Below, one piece after another: positions 26,695-35,281 of a stretch of 45,221 nucleotides of DNA (position 1 is its first letter; each line of letters opens with the position of its first letter). The translations under genes and the position numbers were made by a program. Source of the DNA: Rikenellaceae bacterium UBA1749 (GTDB lineage: Bacteria > Bacteroidota > Bacteroidia > Bacteroidales > Rikenellaceae); contig DCHP01000054.1 in NCBI GenBank assembly GCA_002315675.1, positions 1 through 45,221 of the forward strand, read 5' to 3'. Under the pieces are notes generated by a model, which worked only from the letters and a program-made list of their open reading frames with translations, did no database searches and was not told the DNA's origin.

Positions 26695-26799
26695 GTAACT
26701 ATTCTGTCACCTATGTCCAATATCAAAGGTAGACCTCTTTCTGGAATGTTTGCTTGATACATTGATGATTGTTTTTACCCAGAGCGACTGATTAGTTAC
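26695..26799. repeat. Family A short inverted-repeat element, copy A4 (inverted)
   Basis: This 105-bp element lies in the opposite orientation to A1-A3. The ends are GTAACTATTCTGTC and GACTGATTAGTTAC, inverted repeats with two mismatches; the interior matches A1 almost completely. Flanks TTTTCTT (26688-26694) and CTTTCTT (26800-26806) agree at 6 of 7 positions. It fills the gap between ruvB and the DUF4251 promoter. Confidence 0.9.
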
Positions 26800-26817
26800 C
26801 TTTCTTAGCCTTATGTG

Positions 26818-27828
26818 TTAAAACAGCATTCCTGTCTGAGCTTCCGGTTTGATGTTAAGATGGGAATAAGCCTTTTCTGTTGCCATTCTGCCACGTGGAG
26901 TTCTTTTAATCAAGCCCTCTTTTATCAGGAATGGTTCATACACTTCTTCTATCGTTCCCGAATCCTCTCCAACCGCAGTAGCAATTGTGCCAAGCCCAAC
27001 AGGACCTCCGCCGAATTTATGGATTATAGTCGTCAATATCCTGTTATCCATATTATCAAGTCCAAGACTGTCAATATCCAACGCTTTCAGGGCGATTCTT
27101 GTAATATCAAGTGTAATCGTTCCGGTACCTGTTACCTGAGCAAAGTCCCTGACCCTACGTAATAGTGCGTTTGCAATACGAGGAGTTCCCCTTGATCGGG
27201 ATGCAATCTCAAAAGAAGCGTCATCATTGATAGGAATATTCAATATACCTGCAGCACGTGTTATTATATTTTTCAATACTTCTGCATCATAATACTGCAG
27301 ATGGCATTGTATTCCAAAACGCGCTCTCAAAGGACTTGTAAGCAGTCCGCTACGAGTAGTAGCTCCAACCAGTGTAAAGGGATTCAACTTTATCTGTACA
27401 GACCTCGCTGCAGCCCCCTTGTCAAGCATGATATCAATCTTATAATCCTCCATTGCTGAATACAAATACTCTTCAACAACAGGAGACAATCTATGGATTT
27501 CATCTATAAAAAGCACATCACCTTCCTCCAGTGTTGTCAGAATCCCTGCAAGGTCACCCGGTTTATCCAGGACAGGTCCGGATGTTACACGAAGTGTTAC
27601 ACCCAATTCATTCGCAATGATACCAGCCAAAGTCGTTTTTCCAAGTCCCGGAGGTCCATGAAGAAGAACATGATCCAAAGGTTCATCCCTAAGCAGCGCC
27701 GCTTTAATGAAAATACGCAGATTCTCCACAATCTTTTCTTGACCGGAAAAAGACTGAAGCTGCTGGGGACGGATAAGACTATCAAGTTCATTATCCTTTT
27801 CTATGTTCCGAATATCGCTCATGTACAA
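26818..27828 (-). CDS. ruvB: Holliday junction branch migration ATPase RuvB
   Basis: A 336-residue AAA+ motor that drives branch migration with RuvA and RuvC. Walker A GPPGLGKT is at 58-65 and Walker B FIDEIH at 107-112. Sensor 1 ATTRSG and arginine-finger RARFG follow. The C-terminal winged helix contains GLGTIATAVGED and a TPRGR motif. Either M1 or M3 (MSDIRN) may be the start. It is separated from the transketolase gene upstream by repeat B2 and from the DUF4251 gene downstream by repeat A4. Confidence 0.96.
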   Translation of the reverse strand: MYMSDIRNIEKDNELDSLIRPQQLQSFSGQEKIVENLRIFIKAALLRDEPLDHVLLHGPPGLGKTTLAGIIANELGVTLRVTSGPVLDKPGDLAGILTTLEEGDVLFIDEIHRLSPVVEEYLYSAMEDYKIDIMLDKGAAARSVQIKLNPFTLVGATTRSGLLTSPLRARFGIQCHLQYYDAEVLKNIITRAAGILNIPINDDASFEIASRSRGTPRIANALLRRVRDFAQVTGTGTITLDITRIALKALDIDSLGLDNMDNRILTTIIHKFGGGPVGLGTIATAVGEDSGTIEEVYEPFLIKEGLIKRTPRGRMATEKAYSHLNIKPEAQTGMLF

Positions 27829-27860
27829 TATCAGACAAACAACTTAACTTTTTTTAATAC

Positions 27861-27960
27861 TTGAGTCTACTTGAAAGTATATTTTGTCGTTTTTACAATT
27901 GGTACAGACCTCAATAATAGGGGCGCTGCTCAATTATGTGGCCATTTCAAGTGAATTCAC
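27861..27960 (-). repeat. Family B short inverted-repeat element, copy B2
   Basis: Begins TTGAGTCTACTTGAAA (27861-27876) and ends TTTCAAGTGAATTCAC. In the opposite orientation to B1, it carries the same interior boxes (complement of TAAAAACGACAAAATATACTTT, GGTACAGACCTC, and AGGGGCGCTGCTCAAT). It lies between the transketolase C-terminal subunit gene and ruvB. Confidence 0.82.
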
Positions 27961-27993
27961 ATATAATCCAGAATTATGATTCAAGAATCAGCG

Positions 27994-28947
27994 CTATTTT
28001 CTGGTAATAACCTTACGAACTTTCTCAATAATTGCATCCGAAGTAAGGTGGTAAGCTTCCATAAGTTGAGCAGGAGTACCGCTTTGACCGAACATATCAT
28101 CAACAGCAACATATTCCATAGGAACAAGTTTATTCTGAATCAGAAGCTGGGCAACAGCATCACCTAGTCCTCCATTGAAAAGATGTTCCTCGCATGTTAC
28201 AACCGCACCAGTTCTTGATACTGAATCAAGAATCATTTCGTTGTCAAGAGGCTTGATTGTATGAATATTGATAAGATCAACTGATACTCCCTGTTTTTCC
28301 AGTTCCTCTGTAGCCTTGATTGCACGCCATAACATATGGCCAGTTGCCAGAACTGTAACATCATTACCTTCATTCCACCTGATACCTTTACCAATAACGA
28401 ATGGTTCGTCCGGTGCAGTAAATATAGGTTCTGATGGACGTCCGAAACGAAGATAGACAGGACCATCATATTTTGCTATTGCAATTGTAGCGGCTTTTGT
28501 CTGATTGTAGTCAGCAGGATTGACTACTACCATGTTTGGCAGACCTCTCATTAAGCCAATGTCTTCCATTATCTGATGTGTTGCACCATCTTCACCAAGC
28601 GTAATTCCCGCATGTGACGCACAAATCTTCACATTCTTATTTGAGTAGGCAACGCATTGACGAATCTGGTCATAGACTCTACCAGTTGCAAAAGCTGCAA
28701 ATGTTCCAACGAAAGGAATCTTGCCAGCAGTCGCCATACCGGCAGCAACACCCATCATATTAGCTTCTGCTATACCTGACTGAAAGAATCTTTCAGGGAA
28801 TTCCTTAACAAAGGAATTATATTTCAAAGAACCAACCAAATCTGCGCATAATCCAACTACACGATTATCAGCCTTCGCTGCTTCAAGAAGTCCGTCACCG
28901 AAACCGCTTCTTGTATCTTTCTTACCTTGAATTGTATATGGTTTCAT
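27994..28947 (-). CDS. Transketolase, C-terminal subunit
   Basis: A 317-residue subunit carrying the pyrimidine-binding and C-terminal domains of a split transketolase (pentose phosphate pathway; exchange of two-carbon units). It has FFQSGIAEANMMGVAAGMA (the Glu of this segment activates thiamine diphosphate), GTFAAFATGRVYDQIRQCVAYSN and HAGITLGEDGATHQIMEDIG. The C-terminal part has VDLINIHTIKPLD and TCEEHLFNGGLGDAVAQ. It starts 1 nt after the N-terminal subunit gene, so the halves are made together. It could be confused with DXP synthase, but the separate N-terminal subunit settles the matter. Confidence 0.92.
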   Translation of the reverse strand: MKPYTIQGKKDTRSGFGDGLLEAAKADNRVVGLCADLVGSLKYNSFVKEFPERFFQSGIAEANMMGVAAGMATAGKIPFVGTFAAFATGRVYDQIRQCVAYSNKNVKICASHAGITLGEDGATHQIMEDIGLMRGLPNMVVVNPADYNQTKAATIAIAKYDGPVYLRFGRPSEPIFTAPDEPFVIGKGIRWNEGNDVTVLATGHMLWRAIKATEELEKQGVSVDLINIHTIKPLDNEMILDSVSRTGAVVTCEEHLFNGGLGDAVAQLLIQNKLVPMEYVAVDDMFGQSGTPAQLMEAYHLTSDAIIEKVRKVITRK

Positions 28948-28948
28948 T

Positions 28949-29803
28949 TTAAAAGTCTCCCAATGTTTCCTTCAACTGTGCTAGTGCTATTTCCTGCTGT
29001 TCAGCTGATAATGTTTTACCATGATATTCGTTTGTATCTGACATAAAGTCAACACCCTTACCCATAATCGTATGGGCAAGTATCATTATCGGCTTACCAT
29101 TATCAAGCATTGACTTTGCCTTTTCTATAGTACTGATAATCTGCTCTATGGAATGCCCGTCCAGTTCAAGCACGTCCCATCCGAAAGCTTTGAATTTTTC
29201 AGGCAGGTTTGATGATGCTCCAGGCAGAACACTTTCACACGATCCATCAATTTGTTGTCTGTTCCAGTCAACAAATGCAATCAGATTATCTATTTTATGG
29301 GCGGCTGCAAACATTGAAGATTCCCATATTTCTCCTTCTTCAAGTTCACCATCACCCATCAATGCATATACTACTTTCTTATCCCCATCAAGTTTTTTCG
29401 CAAGGGCATGACCAGCTGCAACGGCAAGTCCCTGACCAAGGGAACCACTTGCAATTCTTACTCCCGGAAGTCCTGATTCGACACATGGATGCCCTTGAAG
29501 TCTGCTGCCGAACAAACGGAATGTCTTTAATTCATCAACAGGGAAATATCCTCTTCTTGCAAGTACACTATAAAATAAAGGTGAAATATGACCGATGCTC
29601 AAATAGAAGACATCCTCTCCTTTTCCATCAATAGTAAAGTTTGCCGGTTCAATATCCATCTGATTGAAAAACAATGATACTAAAATATCTGTTGAAGACA
29701 TCGATCCACCCGGATGTCCGGATGCAGAGGCAGTTGTCATCCTTATGATGTCTCTTCTTACCTGAGAAGCGATTTCCTCCAATTCCCTAACACTCTTTTT
29801 CAT
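28949..29803 (-). CDS. Transketolase, N-terminal subunit
   Basis: A 284-residue thiamine-diphosphate-binding half of the split transketolase. Visible motifs are SASGHPGGSMSSTDIL (27-41), GHISPLFYS (71-79), GSLGQGLAVAAGHALAKK (120-137) and the cofactor motif GDGELEEGEIWE (150-161) with Asn181 about 30 residues later. Length matches split enzymes; a full transketolase is about 670. It lies 10 nt downstream of the AI-2E family gene in the psd-permease-transketolase unit. Confidence 0.93.
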   Translation of the reverse strand: MKKSVRELEEIASQVRRDIIRMTTASASGHPGGSMSSTDILVSLFFNQMDIEPANFTIDGKGEDVFYLSIGHISPLFYSVLARRGYFPVDELKTFRLFGSRLQGHPCVESGLPGVRIASGSLGQGLAVAAGHALAKKLDGDKKVVYALMGDGELEEGEIWESSMFAAAHKIDNLIAFVDWNRQQIDGSCESVLPGASSNLPEKFKAFGWDVLELDGHSIEQIISTIEKAKSMLDNGKPIMILAHTIMGKGVDFMSDTNEYHGKTLSAEQQEIALAQLKETLGDF

Positions 29804-29813
29804 ATTTTTCTAA

Positions 29814-30911
29814 TTATAATTTTGTCGTAAGTTCACGTACAACCTTGAATCTACTTAAAAATTCCTTTGCCAGCACCCTGACAATAGTATATGTCGGTAT
29901 TGCCACCAACATTCCAACAATGCCTCCAATGTATCCCGCCATCAGAATAACAATAAAGATCTCAAGCGGATGTGCCTTAACTGAACTTGCATAAATGTAT
30001 GGCTGAAGCAATATGTTGTCAATTATCTGGAAAACCAGCAATGCTATCAGCATTGACACTTCAAGCTGGTATATTGAAAGACCTTCTGGAGCCGCAACAA
30101 GACCAAGCAACATGGCAATAGCACCTCCAATAATCGGCCCTACATACGGAATGACATTAAGAAGTGCGCAAAGTACAGATGCAACAAGTGCCGTGTCCCA
30201 ATAAAGACCAAAAAGCCAGAATGACAACCACAGAAGCAGAAACTTGATTATACTCTCAATGGTTATTCCAACCATATATCTTATCTGAAGGATATATATT
30301 GAATCCATAACATGTTCCATATTTGCTTCATATTCATCAGGAATCAAGGACATAATCCACCGGGAAAACATTCGTTCGTCCTGTAGGAAGAAGAACGTGA
30401 TGAAAGAAATACAGAATATCCCAACCAGGATATCCACAGTGGTTTTTGCAATATAGCTTACAGTGTTTTTCAGTAAATCTATTGAGAAAATAGGTTCAAG
30501 CTCTTCCCTTATGATATCCTTAAATGAAATTTTTGCGCCTGGAATATTCTCATTAATGGCATCCTGAAAATCTTTCAGCGGAAATTGGAGTATATCACCA
30601 GCCCGCACACCGGCAGATGAGGATATATTTGCCAGTTGACCGATAAGAACAGGAGCAGTCAGATAAATGAACCCACCGATTACCAGAAACAGAAGAACAA
30701 GGGTAATAGTAGCAATCAATGAACTATTCAACGCCTTGTTTCTTATCCTTACTTTTTTCAGTGTATGCTGGATAGGTCTGCCCAACAGGGATAGAAACAA
30801 TGACACAACGATATATATGACTATGGTGGAAAAATACCATAGTATAGCCAGCGAGGCAAGAACTGCTAGGACTATTGCAATCTTTCTATATGAGACTGAT
30901 TCTACTTGCAT
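29814..30911 (-). CDS. AI-2E family (TqsA/PerM-like) membrane transporter
   Basis: A 365-residue polytopic membrane protein with about eight hydrophobic helices, including two near the N-terminus (about 10-45), one at 63-85, and a cluster from 200 to 350. The pattern ALLNVIPYVGPIIGGAIAM (about 247-265) and the late IVGMLVAIPTYTIVRV match the AI-2E transporter family. The family covers autoinducer-2 exporters, Na+/H+ antiporters and proteins of unknown cargo, so the substrate is open. Its start overlaps the end of psd by 10 nt. Confidence 0.88.
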   Translation of the reverse strand: MQVESVSYRKIAIVLAVLASLAILWYFSTIVIYIVVSLFLSLLGRPIQHTLKKVRIRNKALNSSLIATITLVLLFLVIGGFIYLTAPVLIGQLANISSSAGVRAGDILQFPLKDFQDAINENIPGAKISFKDIIREELEPIFSIDLLKNTVSYIAKTTVDILVGIFCISFITFFFLQDERMFSRWIMSLIPDEYEANMEHVMDSIYILQIRYMVGITIESIIKFLLLWLSFWLFGLYWDTALVASVLCALLNVIPYVGPIIGGAIAMLLGLVAAPEGLSIYQLEVSMLIALLVFQIIDNILLQPYIYASSVKAHPLEIFIVILMAGYIGGIVGMLVAIPTYTIVRVLAKEFLSRFKVVRELTTKL

Positions 30912-31579
30912 CTGGATAATTGAGCTATTTTTGTTTGTGAACCTACAGTCTTATCACCTATTTCAACAAAAACATGGGACCCCAGAGGAATAAAGACATC
31001 GACCCTGGATCCGAACTTAATAAATCCGCATTGTCTGCCTCTTTCTACAGATTTTCCAACTGAGACATAGGAGACAATACGTCTGGCGATAAAACCTGCA
31101 ATCTGACGGAAAAGTATCTTTTCATCATTATCAGTCCTAACTACAATTGTCGTTCTTTCATTTTCAGTTGAACTTTTAGGATGCCACGCAACCAGGAAAC
31201 CACCTTTATGATGTTTAAAATATTCTATTACACCAGAAACAGGGAAGAAATTGGCATGGACATTCCATAATGACATGAAAATCGAAATCTGTATTACTTC
31301 ATCCTTCAGATATTCATCCTCATACACAGGTTCTACGACAACAACTTCGCCATCAGCTGGCGCATATATAGCCCCACTATTATCAACTACCGGAATCCTT
31401 TTAGGAAATCTAAAAAAATAGAAAACAAAAGCTTCCAGAAGCAATGCTATTATTGTAATAATGACCGATACGAACTCATTACACGGGATAGCAAACCATG
31501 CCAGCGCTATCAAGGCTGAAAGGATTATTGTAAATTCTATTATTATCTTGAAACCGGCTTTATGTATTCGCATTTTCAT
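30902..31579 (-). CDS. psd: Phosphatidylserine decarboxylase proenzyme
   Basis: A 225-residue Psd of the short archaeal/Bacteroidetes-like type, making phosphatidylethanolamine. Two hydrophobic helices occupy about 10-55. YAPADGEVVVVEP (about 68-80), FMSLWNVHANFFPVSG (about 101-116, with the active-site His) and KFGSRVDVF (188-196) follow. Self-cleavage between Gly190 and Ser191 would create the pyruvoyl cofactor. M3 is an alternative start. The promoter at 31597-31627 lies inside the tail of queG. No phosphatidylserine synthase gene is adjacent, contrary to the common pairing. Confidence 0.92.
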   Translation of the reverse strand: MKMRIHKAGFKIIIEFTIILSALIALAWFAIPCNEFVSVIITIIALLLEAFVFYFFRFPKRIPVVDNSGAIYAPADGEVVVVEPVYEDEYLKDEVIQISIFMSLWNVHANFFPVSGVIEYFKHHKGGFLVAWHPKSSTENERTTIVVRTDNDEKILFRQIAGFIARRIVSYVSVGKSVERGRQCGFIKFGSRVDVFIPLGSHVFVEIGDKTVGSQTKIAQLSRCK

Positions 31580-31596
31580 TGTTTCTAACTATCTTA

Positions 31597-31627
31597 CAAA
31601 GATAGTAATTATCTATTAAACGGGCAA
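31597..31627 (-). promoter_or_regulatory. Bacteroides-type promoter for psd
   Basis: On the minus strand, TTG (31627-31625) is followed after 20 nt by TATCTTTG (31604-31597), a consensus -33/-7 pair ending 18 nt before the psd start. The upstream half overlaps the last codons and stop of queG, so psd need not depend on queG transcription. Confidence 0.7.
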
Positions 31628-32325
31628 CATATTTGGCATTCATCACAGCCGTAAATCCACCCGAAAACAGGAGTTACTTCCTCTTTTCTTCTGGTTTTCT
31701 CTACCGTCAGACGAGAAATGCACTTTCTTGTATCAATCATTCTATCCTCTCCAATAGCATGCATAGGGCAGGAATCTATACATCTGCGGCAATTCTCACA
31801 CAAATCATTGCATACATTTATCTCCTCGAGACTTTGGTATTCCTTATCCAAAAGCAGAATGCCAATATTAAAGAAACTTCCACCGTGAGGGTTGACAACC
31901 AGAGAATTACGTCCTACCCATCCGAATCCGGCTTTCACAGCCCATGCTTTCTCAAAAATCGGAGCTGAATCAACGACAGCCCTCCCGTTCAGTTCTGGAG
32001 CATCCTGCTGGAGCATAAGAAGTAATTTGTACAGATCCCTCTTGATTATTCTGTGATAATCACCACCCTGAGCAAATCTTGCTATTCCTTCCTTTTCCTG
32101 AATCCCTGAATAGAAGCGAGCAACAACAACCACTGTCCTGACATCTGGAAAAACAATCCTAGGGTCAGTCCTGTCCAATCCGCTTTTCATATAGTCCAGA
32201 TCTGATGCCCTACCCTCTTCGATCCATTTATTCAGCCTATTAGCATGTATGGAGTCAAGTCTGGAAGCGGGAAGAACAGAAACCAGATTAAATAATTTTT
32301 TACCTTTGCCAACGATATCAATCAT
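31609..32325 (-). CDS. queG: Epoxyqueuosine reductase QueG, C-terminally short
   Basis: A 238-residue cobalamin and iron-sulfur enzyme catalysing the last step of queuosine synthesis in tRNA. DSAPIFEKAWAVKAGFGWVGRNS covers the catalytic Asp and cobalamin-side motif (about 120-140). Two Fe4S4 clusters are supplied by CENCRRCIDSCP, RKCISRL and CDECQICCP. The protein ends just after CCPFNR, whereas relatives usually continue for 60 or more residues, so the tail is missing although all cluster cysteines are present. The start is placed at MIDIVGKG (32325); an earlier in-frame ATG at 32355 would overlap the divergent YbhN-like gene. Confidence 0.85.
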   Translation of the reverse strand: MIDIVGKGKKLFNLVSVLPASRLDSIHANRLNKWIEEGRASDLDYMKSGLDRTDPRIVFPDVRTVVVVARFYSGIQEKEGIARFAQGGDYHRIIKRDLYKLLLMLQQDAPELNGRAVVDSAPIFEKAWAVKAGFGWVGRNSLVVNPHGGSFFNIGILLLDKEYQSLEEINVCNDLCENCRRCIDSCPMHAIGEDRMIDTRKCISRLTVEKTRRKEEVTPVFGWIYGCDECQICCPFNR

Positions 32326-32337
32326 AAATGTAAATTT

Positions 32338-33396
32338 ATGCAAAATAATCCTCAATCTCAGCTGTCAATATGGAAAATCCTGATTCCAATAACAATTGGT
32401 CTTCTGACAGTTGCAATAATGTTAATATGCGAAAGCGAGGGTATATCATGGAATTTATTTGACACTACATGGGATAGTATCTTCATGATTCTTCTTGCAT
32501 TCTGCTTTATGGCAACAAGGGATTTGGGATATATTATCAGAATCAGGCTCTTTTCCAGAAATTTCCTCTCTTGGAAACAGGCTTTCAGGGTAATAATGTT
32601 ATGGGAATTCACATCAGCAGTAACTCCGTCAAGTGTAGGCGGTTCTGCTGTTGCCACAGTCTTCGTACACAAAGAAGGTCTGCCGGTTGGACGCTCTGCC
32701 ACGATGGTCATACTTACGGCTCTTATGGATGAAATGTTCTTTGTAATAGTATCCCCAATAGTATTACTACTCTCGGATTTTGACAAGGTCTTTGCCATAA
32801 ACCATTTTGTTATTACTCTGGTAATTTCAGGATACTGCGTAAAACTGATTCTGTCTGTAATACTGGCATATGGTCTATTCATCAATCCATTGGGACTGAA
32901 AAGAATCATTGTCGCCATTTTTTCGCTGCCTCTTCTCAGGAGATGGAAAACAGGTGCAGAAAAAACCGGTGATGATATCATAATCTGCTCTGATGAAATA
33001 AAAGAATATGATTTTTCATTTTGGATAAAGTCCGCTGTTGCAACATCAATATCATGGTGTTCCAGATTCCTGGTTGCAAATGCTATTTTTTCCGCATTCT
33101 TCACATTAAGTGATCAGATACTTGTCTTCGTCAGACAAATGGCTATGTGGATTCCAATGATTATTTCCCCGACACCTGGAGGAAGCGGATTTGCTGAATA
33201 TATATTTTCAAGTTTTTTATCCGATGTAACTACATCTGTCGAAGTCAACGCGTCCACCACGGCTTTCATCGCCATGTTATGGAGAATGATAACTTATTAT
33301 CCATATCTTATTATCGGGAGCATCATAATTCCAGGATGGCTCACAAAGAGTTTCTCAAAGAAAAACAGCACAAATAATTCACCAAAGGAGGCCTGA
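32338..33396 (+). CDS. YbhN/LPG-synthase-TM family membrane protein
   Basis: A 352-residue polytopic protein with about eight hydrophobic segments. It has the conserved LWEFTSAVTPSSVGGSAVATVFVHKEG block (about 88-114) and PMIISPTPGGSGFAEYIF (about 276-293), which are hallmarks of the flippase-like membrane domain family related to MprF and YbhN. Relatives move or modify lipids; no soluble lysyl-transferase domain is attached here. It diverges from queG with only 12 nt between starts and is followed 1 nt later by the WbqC-like gene, an operon. Confidence 0.82.
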   Translation: MQNNPQSQLSIWKILIPITIGLLTVAIMLICESEGISWNLFDTTWDSIFMILLAFCFMATRDLGYIIRIRLFSRNFLSWKQAFRVIMLWEFTSAVTPSSVGGSAVATVFVHKEGLPVGRSATMVILTALMDEMFFVIVSPIVLLLSDFDKVFAINHFVITLVISGYCVKLILSVILAYGLFINPLGLKRIIVAIFSLPLLRRWKTGAEKTGDDIIICSDEIKEYDFSFWIKSAVATSISWCSRFLVANAIFSAFFTLSDQILVFVRQMAMWIPMIISPTPGGSGFAEYIFSSFLSDVTTSVEVNASTTAFIAMLWRMITYYPYLIIGSIIIPGWLTKSFSKKNSTNNSPKEA

Positions 33397-33397
33397 C

Positions 33398-33970
33398 ATG
33401 ATTCTGACGACAGCATATTTCCCAAGTCTATTATACTTTAGACTCATACTCAGCAATGACAGGATTGAGATTGAAGCCTGCGAAAATTTCCAGAAGCAGA
33501 CCCAAAGAAACCGCTTCCTGATTGCAAGTGACAAGGGAGCTCAAACATTGACAATGCCCGTTCACGCACATAACAACATTCCTGTCAGGGATGTCAAGGT
33601 TGACTATTCAATGCCATGGCAGAGGGAACATCTTAGGGCTATCGAGACATGCTATGGTTCCGCCCCATATTATCCATATGTAATTGACAAAATTCAAGAT
33701 CTGTTCTCAACAAAGGATGAATGGTTACTGGATTACAATATGAGAATCCTAGAGAGACTTCTTGAAATTCTACACATAAAAAGGGAGGTACTTTATACCA
33801 CTACCTTCCAGCCAATCTTAGAGAACGATGCCAGATTGATCACTTCAAGAAATTTCAAGGATCCATCCGCAAGGGAGTATTACCAGGTTTTTTCAGAGAA
33901 GATTCCGTTTATTCCCAATCTTTCGATTATTGATTATATGATGTGCGAAGGTTTCTCTGTTAATTACTAA
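33398..33970 (+). CDS. WbqC-like family protein
   Basis: A 190-residue protein of the WbqC family, found in polysaccharide loci and elsewhere. Typical blocks are TTAYFPSLLYFRLI near the N-terminus, YENFQKQTQRNRF-like ENFQKQTQRNRFLI (about 29-42), LTMPVHA (52-58), WQREHLRAIETCYGSAPYY (about 74-92). No enzymatic motif is established. It follows the YbhN-like gene after one base. The next 202 nt before murB contain only a short hairpin (34128-34145, GGCTTT/AAAGCC) with no T run. Confidence 0.8.
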   Translation: MILTTAYFPSLLYFRLILSNDRIEIEACENFQKQTQRNRFLIASDKGAQTLTMPVHAHNNIPVRDVKVDYSMPWQREHLRAIETCYGSAPYYPYVIDKIQDLFSTKDEWLLDYNMRILERLLEILHIKREVLYTTTFQPILENDARLITSRNFKDPSAREYYQVFSEKIPFIPNLSIIDYMMCEGFSVNY

Positions 33971-34172
33971 ACTCAACCTATTTATTCTCAAATAATTGAC
34001 AGAGCGGAATCATCCATATATCATTGATGTACACCTTTCACAATAATTGGTTTGTTTGACGTGCCAGCAGCCATAGTTGAATGGTGTTTCCTATTTTCTT
34101 TTATACATATTTACACATTTTCATACCGGCTTTCTGCGCAAAGCCACGCACTTTCATTCAGGCTTTTTAGAG

Positions 34173-35213
34173 CTACAAAATGATTACTTCCGGATGAAGG
34201 ATAATTCCAAAAGTATTCTCAACATCATGCCTGATACTGTCGGAAAGTCTTAGGATATCCTGTCCTGTGGCAAAACCTTTGTTTACAAGCACCAGTGCCT
34301 GTTTGTCATGGACTGCAGCATTTCCTATAGCACGACCTTTCCACCCTGTCTTTTCTATCATCCAGCCAGCAGAAATCTTATAGTTTCCATTTTCAAGAGG
34401 GAAATATACCACTTCCGAGAACCTGGACTTTATACCATCAAGTTTTTCTTTTGCTACCTCAGGATTTCTGAAGAAGCTACCGGCACTTCCAAGTATAGCA
34501 GGATCCGGCAACTTGCTTGAACGGATATCGATTGTTGCTTTCCTGATATTGCTGATTGAAACACCTCCAAGTTCTGAGACTTTTGCGCGCAATGCACCAT
34601 ATTCAACATTGTATGGGTAATCCTCTGATTCCCTCGTAAGCTTGAATGCGACCCTGAGAATTACAGCCTCTTCCTTCAACTCATGCTTGAAAATCGAGTC
34701 CCTGTATCCAAATTTGCATTCCTTGCCAGAGATTCTATGCAGCTTCCTGTCCTTTACTCCAGCATACTCTACCCACAAGATTGAATCCTTGGCTTCCACC
34801 CCATATGCTCCAATATTCTGTACTGGCGCAGCACCTACAGTTCCTGGAATAAGAGAAAGATTTTCAAGTCCTCCAAGTCCCATACTGACCGTTGTTTCAA
34901 CCAGTTTATCCCAAACCACTCCTGCATCGGCAACGGCAATATCGCCATCAACAACAATATTATCAGAAACCGGATGAATGACAATTCCGTCAAAATCCTT
35001 TGTAAACAGAATATTTGCTCCACCTCCAAGAACCAGATGGGACAACTTGTTAGTTTCCATGAAGTCCAGAATTTCATACAGACTCTCATCCGAATCAAAT
35101 TCAGAAAAGTATTTCGAATTTACCGCTACATGAAAAGTATTGTACTTTTCCATGGGAAAATTTTCCATCAGCGATATTCCATGATCTGATATAGTTTTGT
35201 TGACAGAAGCCAT
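34173..35213 (-). CDS. murB: UDP-N-acetylenolpyruvoylglucosamine reductase MurB (type I)
   Basis: A 346-residue FAD enzyme that uses NADPH to make UDP-N-acetylmuramate for peptidoglycan. It opens with the NTF(H) substrate region (KYNTFHVAV), then FAD motif LVLGGGANILF (about 60-70), SLIPGTVGAAPVQNIGAYGVE (about 119-139), YRDSIFK (about 170-176) and the catalytic SAGSFFRNP segment with the serine proton donor (about 243-251). Length is that of the E. coli-like type I form with the extra C-terminal domain. It diverges from the FtsL-like gene, with a consensus -7 element between them. Confidence 0.95.
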   Translation of the reverse strand: MASVNKTISDHGISLMENFPMEKYNTFHVAVNSKYFSEFDSDESLYEILDFMETNKLSHLVLGGGANILFTKDFDGIVIHPVSDNIVVDGDIAVADAGVVWDKLVETTVSMGLGGLENLSLIPGTVGAAPVQNIGAYGVEAKDSILWVEYAGVKDRKLHRISGKECKFGYRDSIFKHELKEEAVILRVAFKLTRESEDYPYNVEYGALRAKVSELGGVSISNIRKATIDIRSSKLPDPAILGSAGSFFRNPEVAKEKLDGIKSRFSEVVYFPLENGNYKISAGWMIEKTGWKGRAIGNAAVHDKQALVLVNKGFATGQDILRLSDSIRHDVENTFGIILHPEVIIL

Positions 35214-35234
35214 AAATTATTTATTTAATTGGTA

Positions 35235-35242
35235 CAAAGTTA
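35235..35242 (-). promoter_or_regulatory. -7 element upstream of murB
   Basis: The minus strand reads TAACTTTG, matching TAnnTTTG, 22 nt before the murB ATG. The -33 position has no clear TTG at 19-20 nt. On the plus strand, overlapping TAACTTTA may serve the FtsL-like gene. Confidence 0.45.
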
Positions 35243-35281
35243 CTAACTTTACACATTAATTTACCATTAGAAGTATCAACC

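Noticed and set aside
26610..26762. 51-residue N-terminal extension of the DUF4251 protein
   Set aside because: It translates through repeat A4 and the -7 element, while MKKLVLLLAALVAV at 26609 is a clear signal peptide start.
27994..29803. Transketolase split by a frameshift or nonsense mutation
   Set aside because: Both halves have proper starts, a 1-nt spacer and lengths typical of the naturally two-subunit enzyme.
32301..32308. TACCTTTG as a -7 box for the YbhN-like gene
   Set aside because: No TTG is present at the required distance, and the bases are coding for QueG on the other strand.
34128..34145. Hairpin GGCTTT/AAAGCC as a murB terminator
   Set aside because: The stem is six pairs with no T run on either side.
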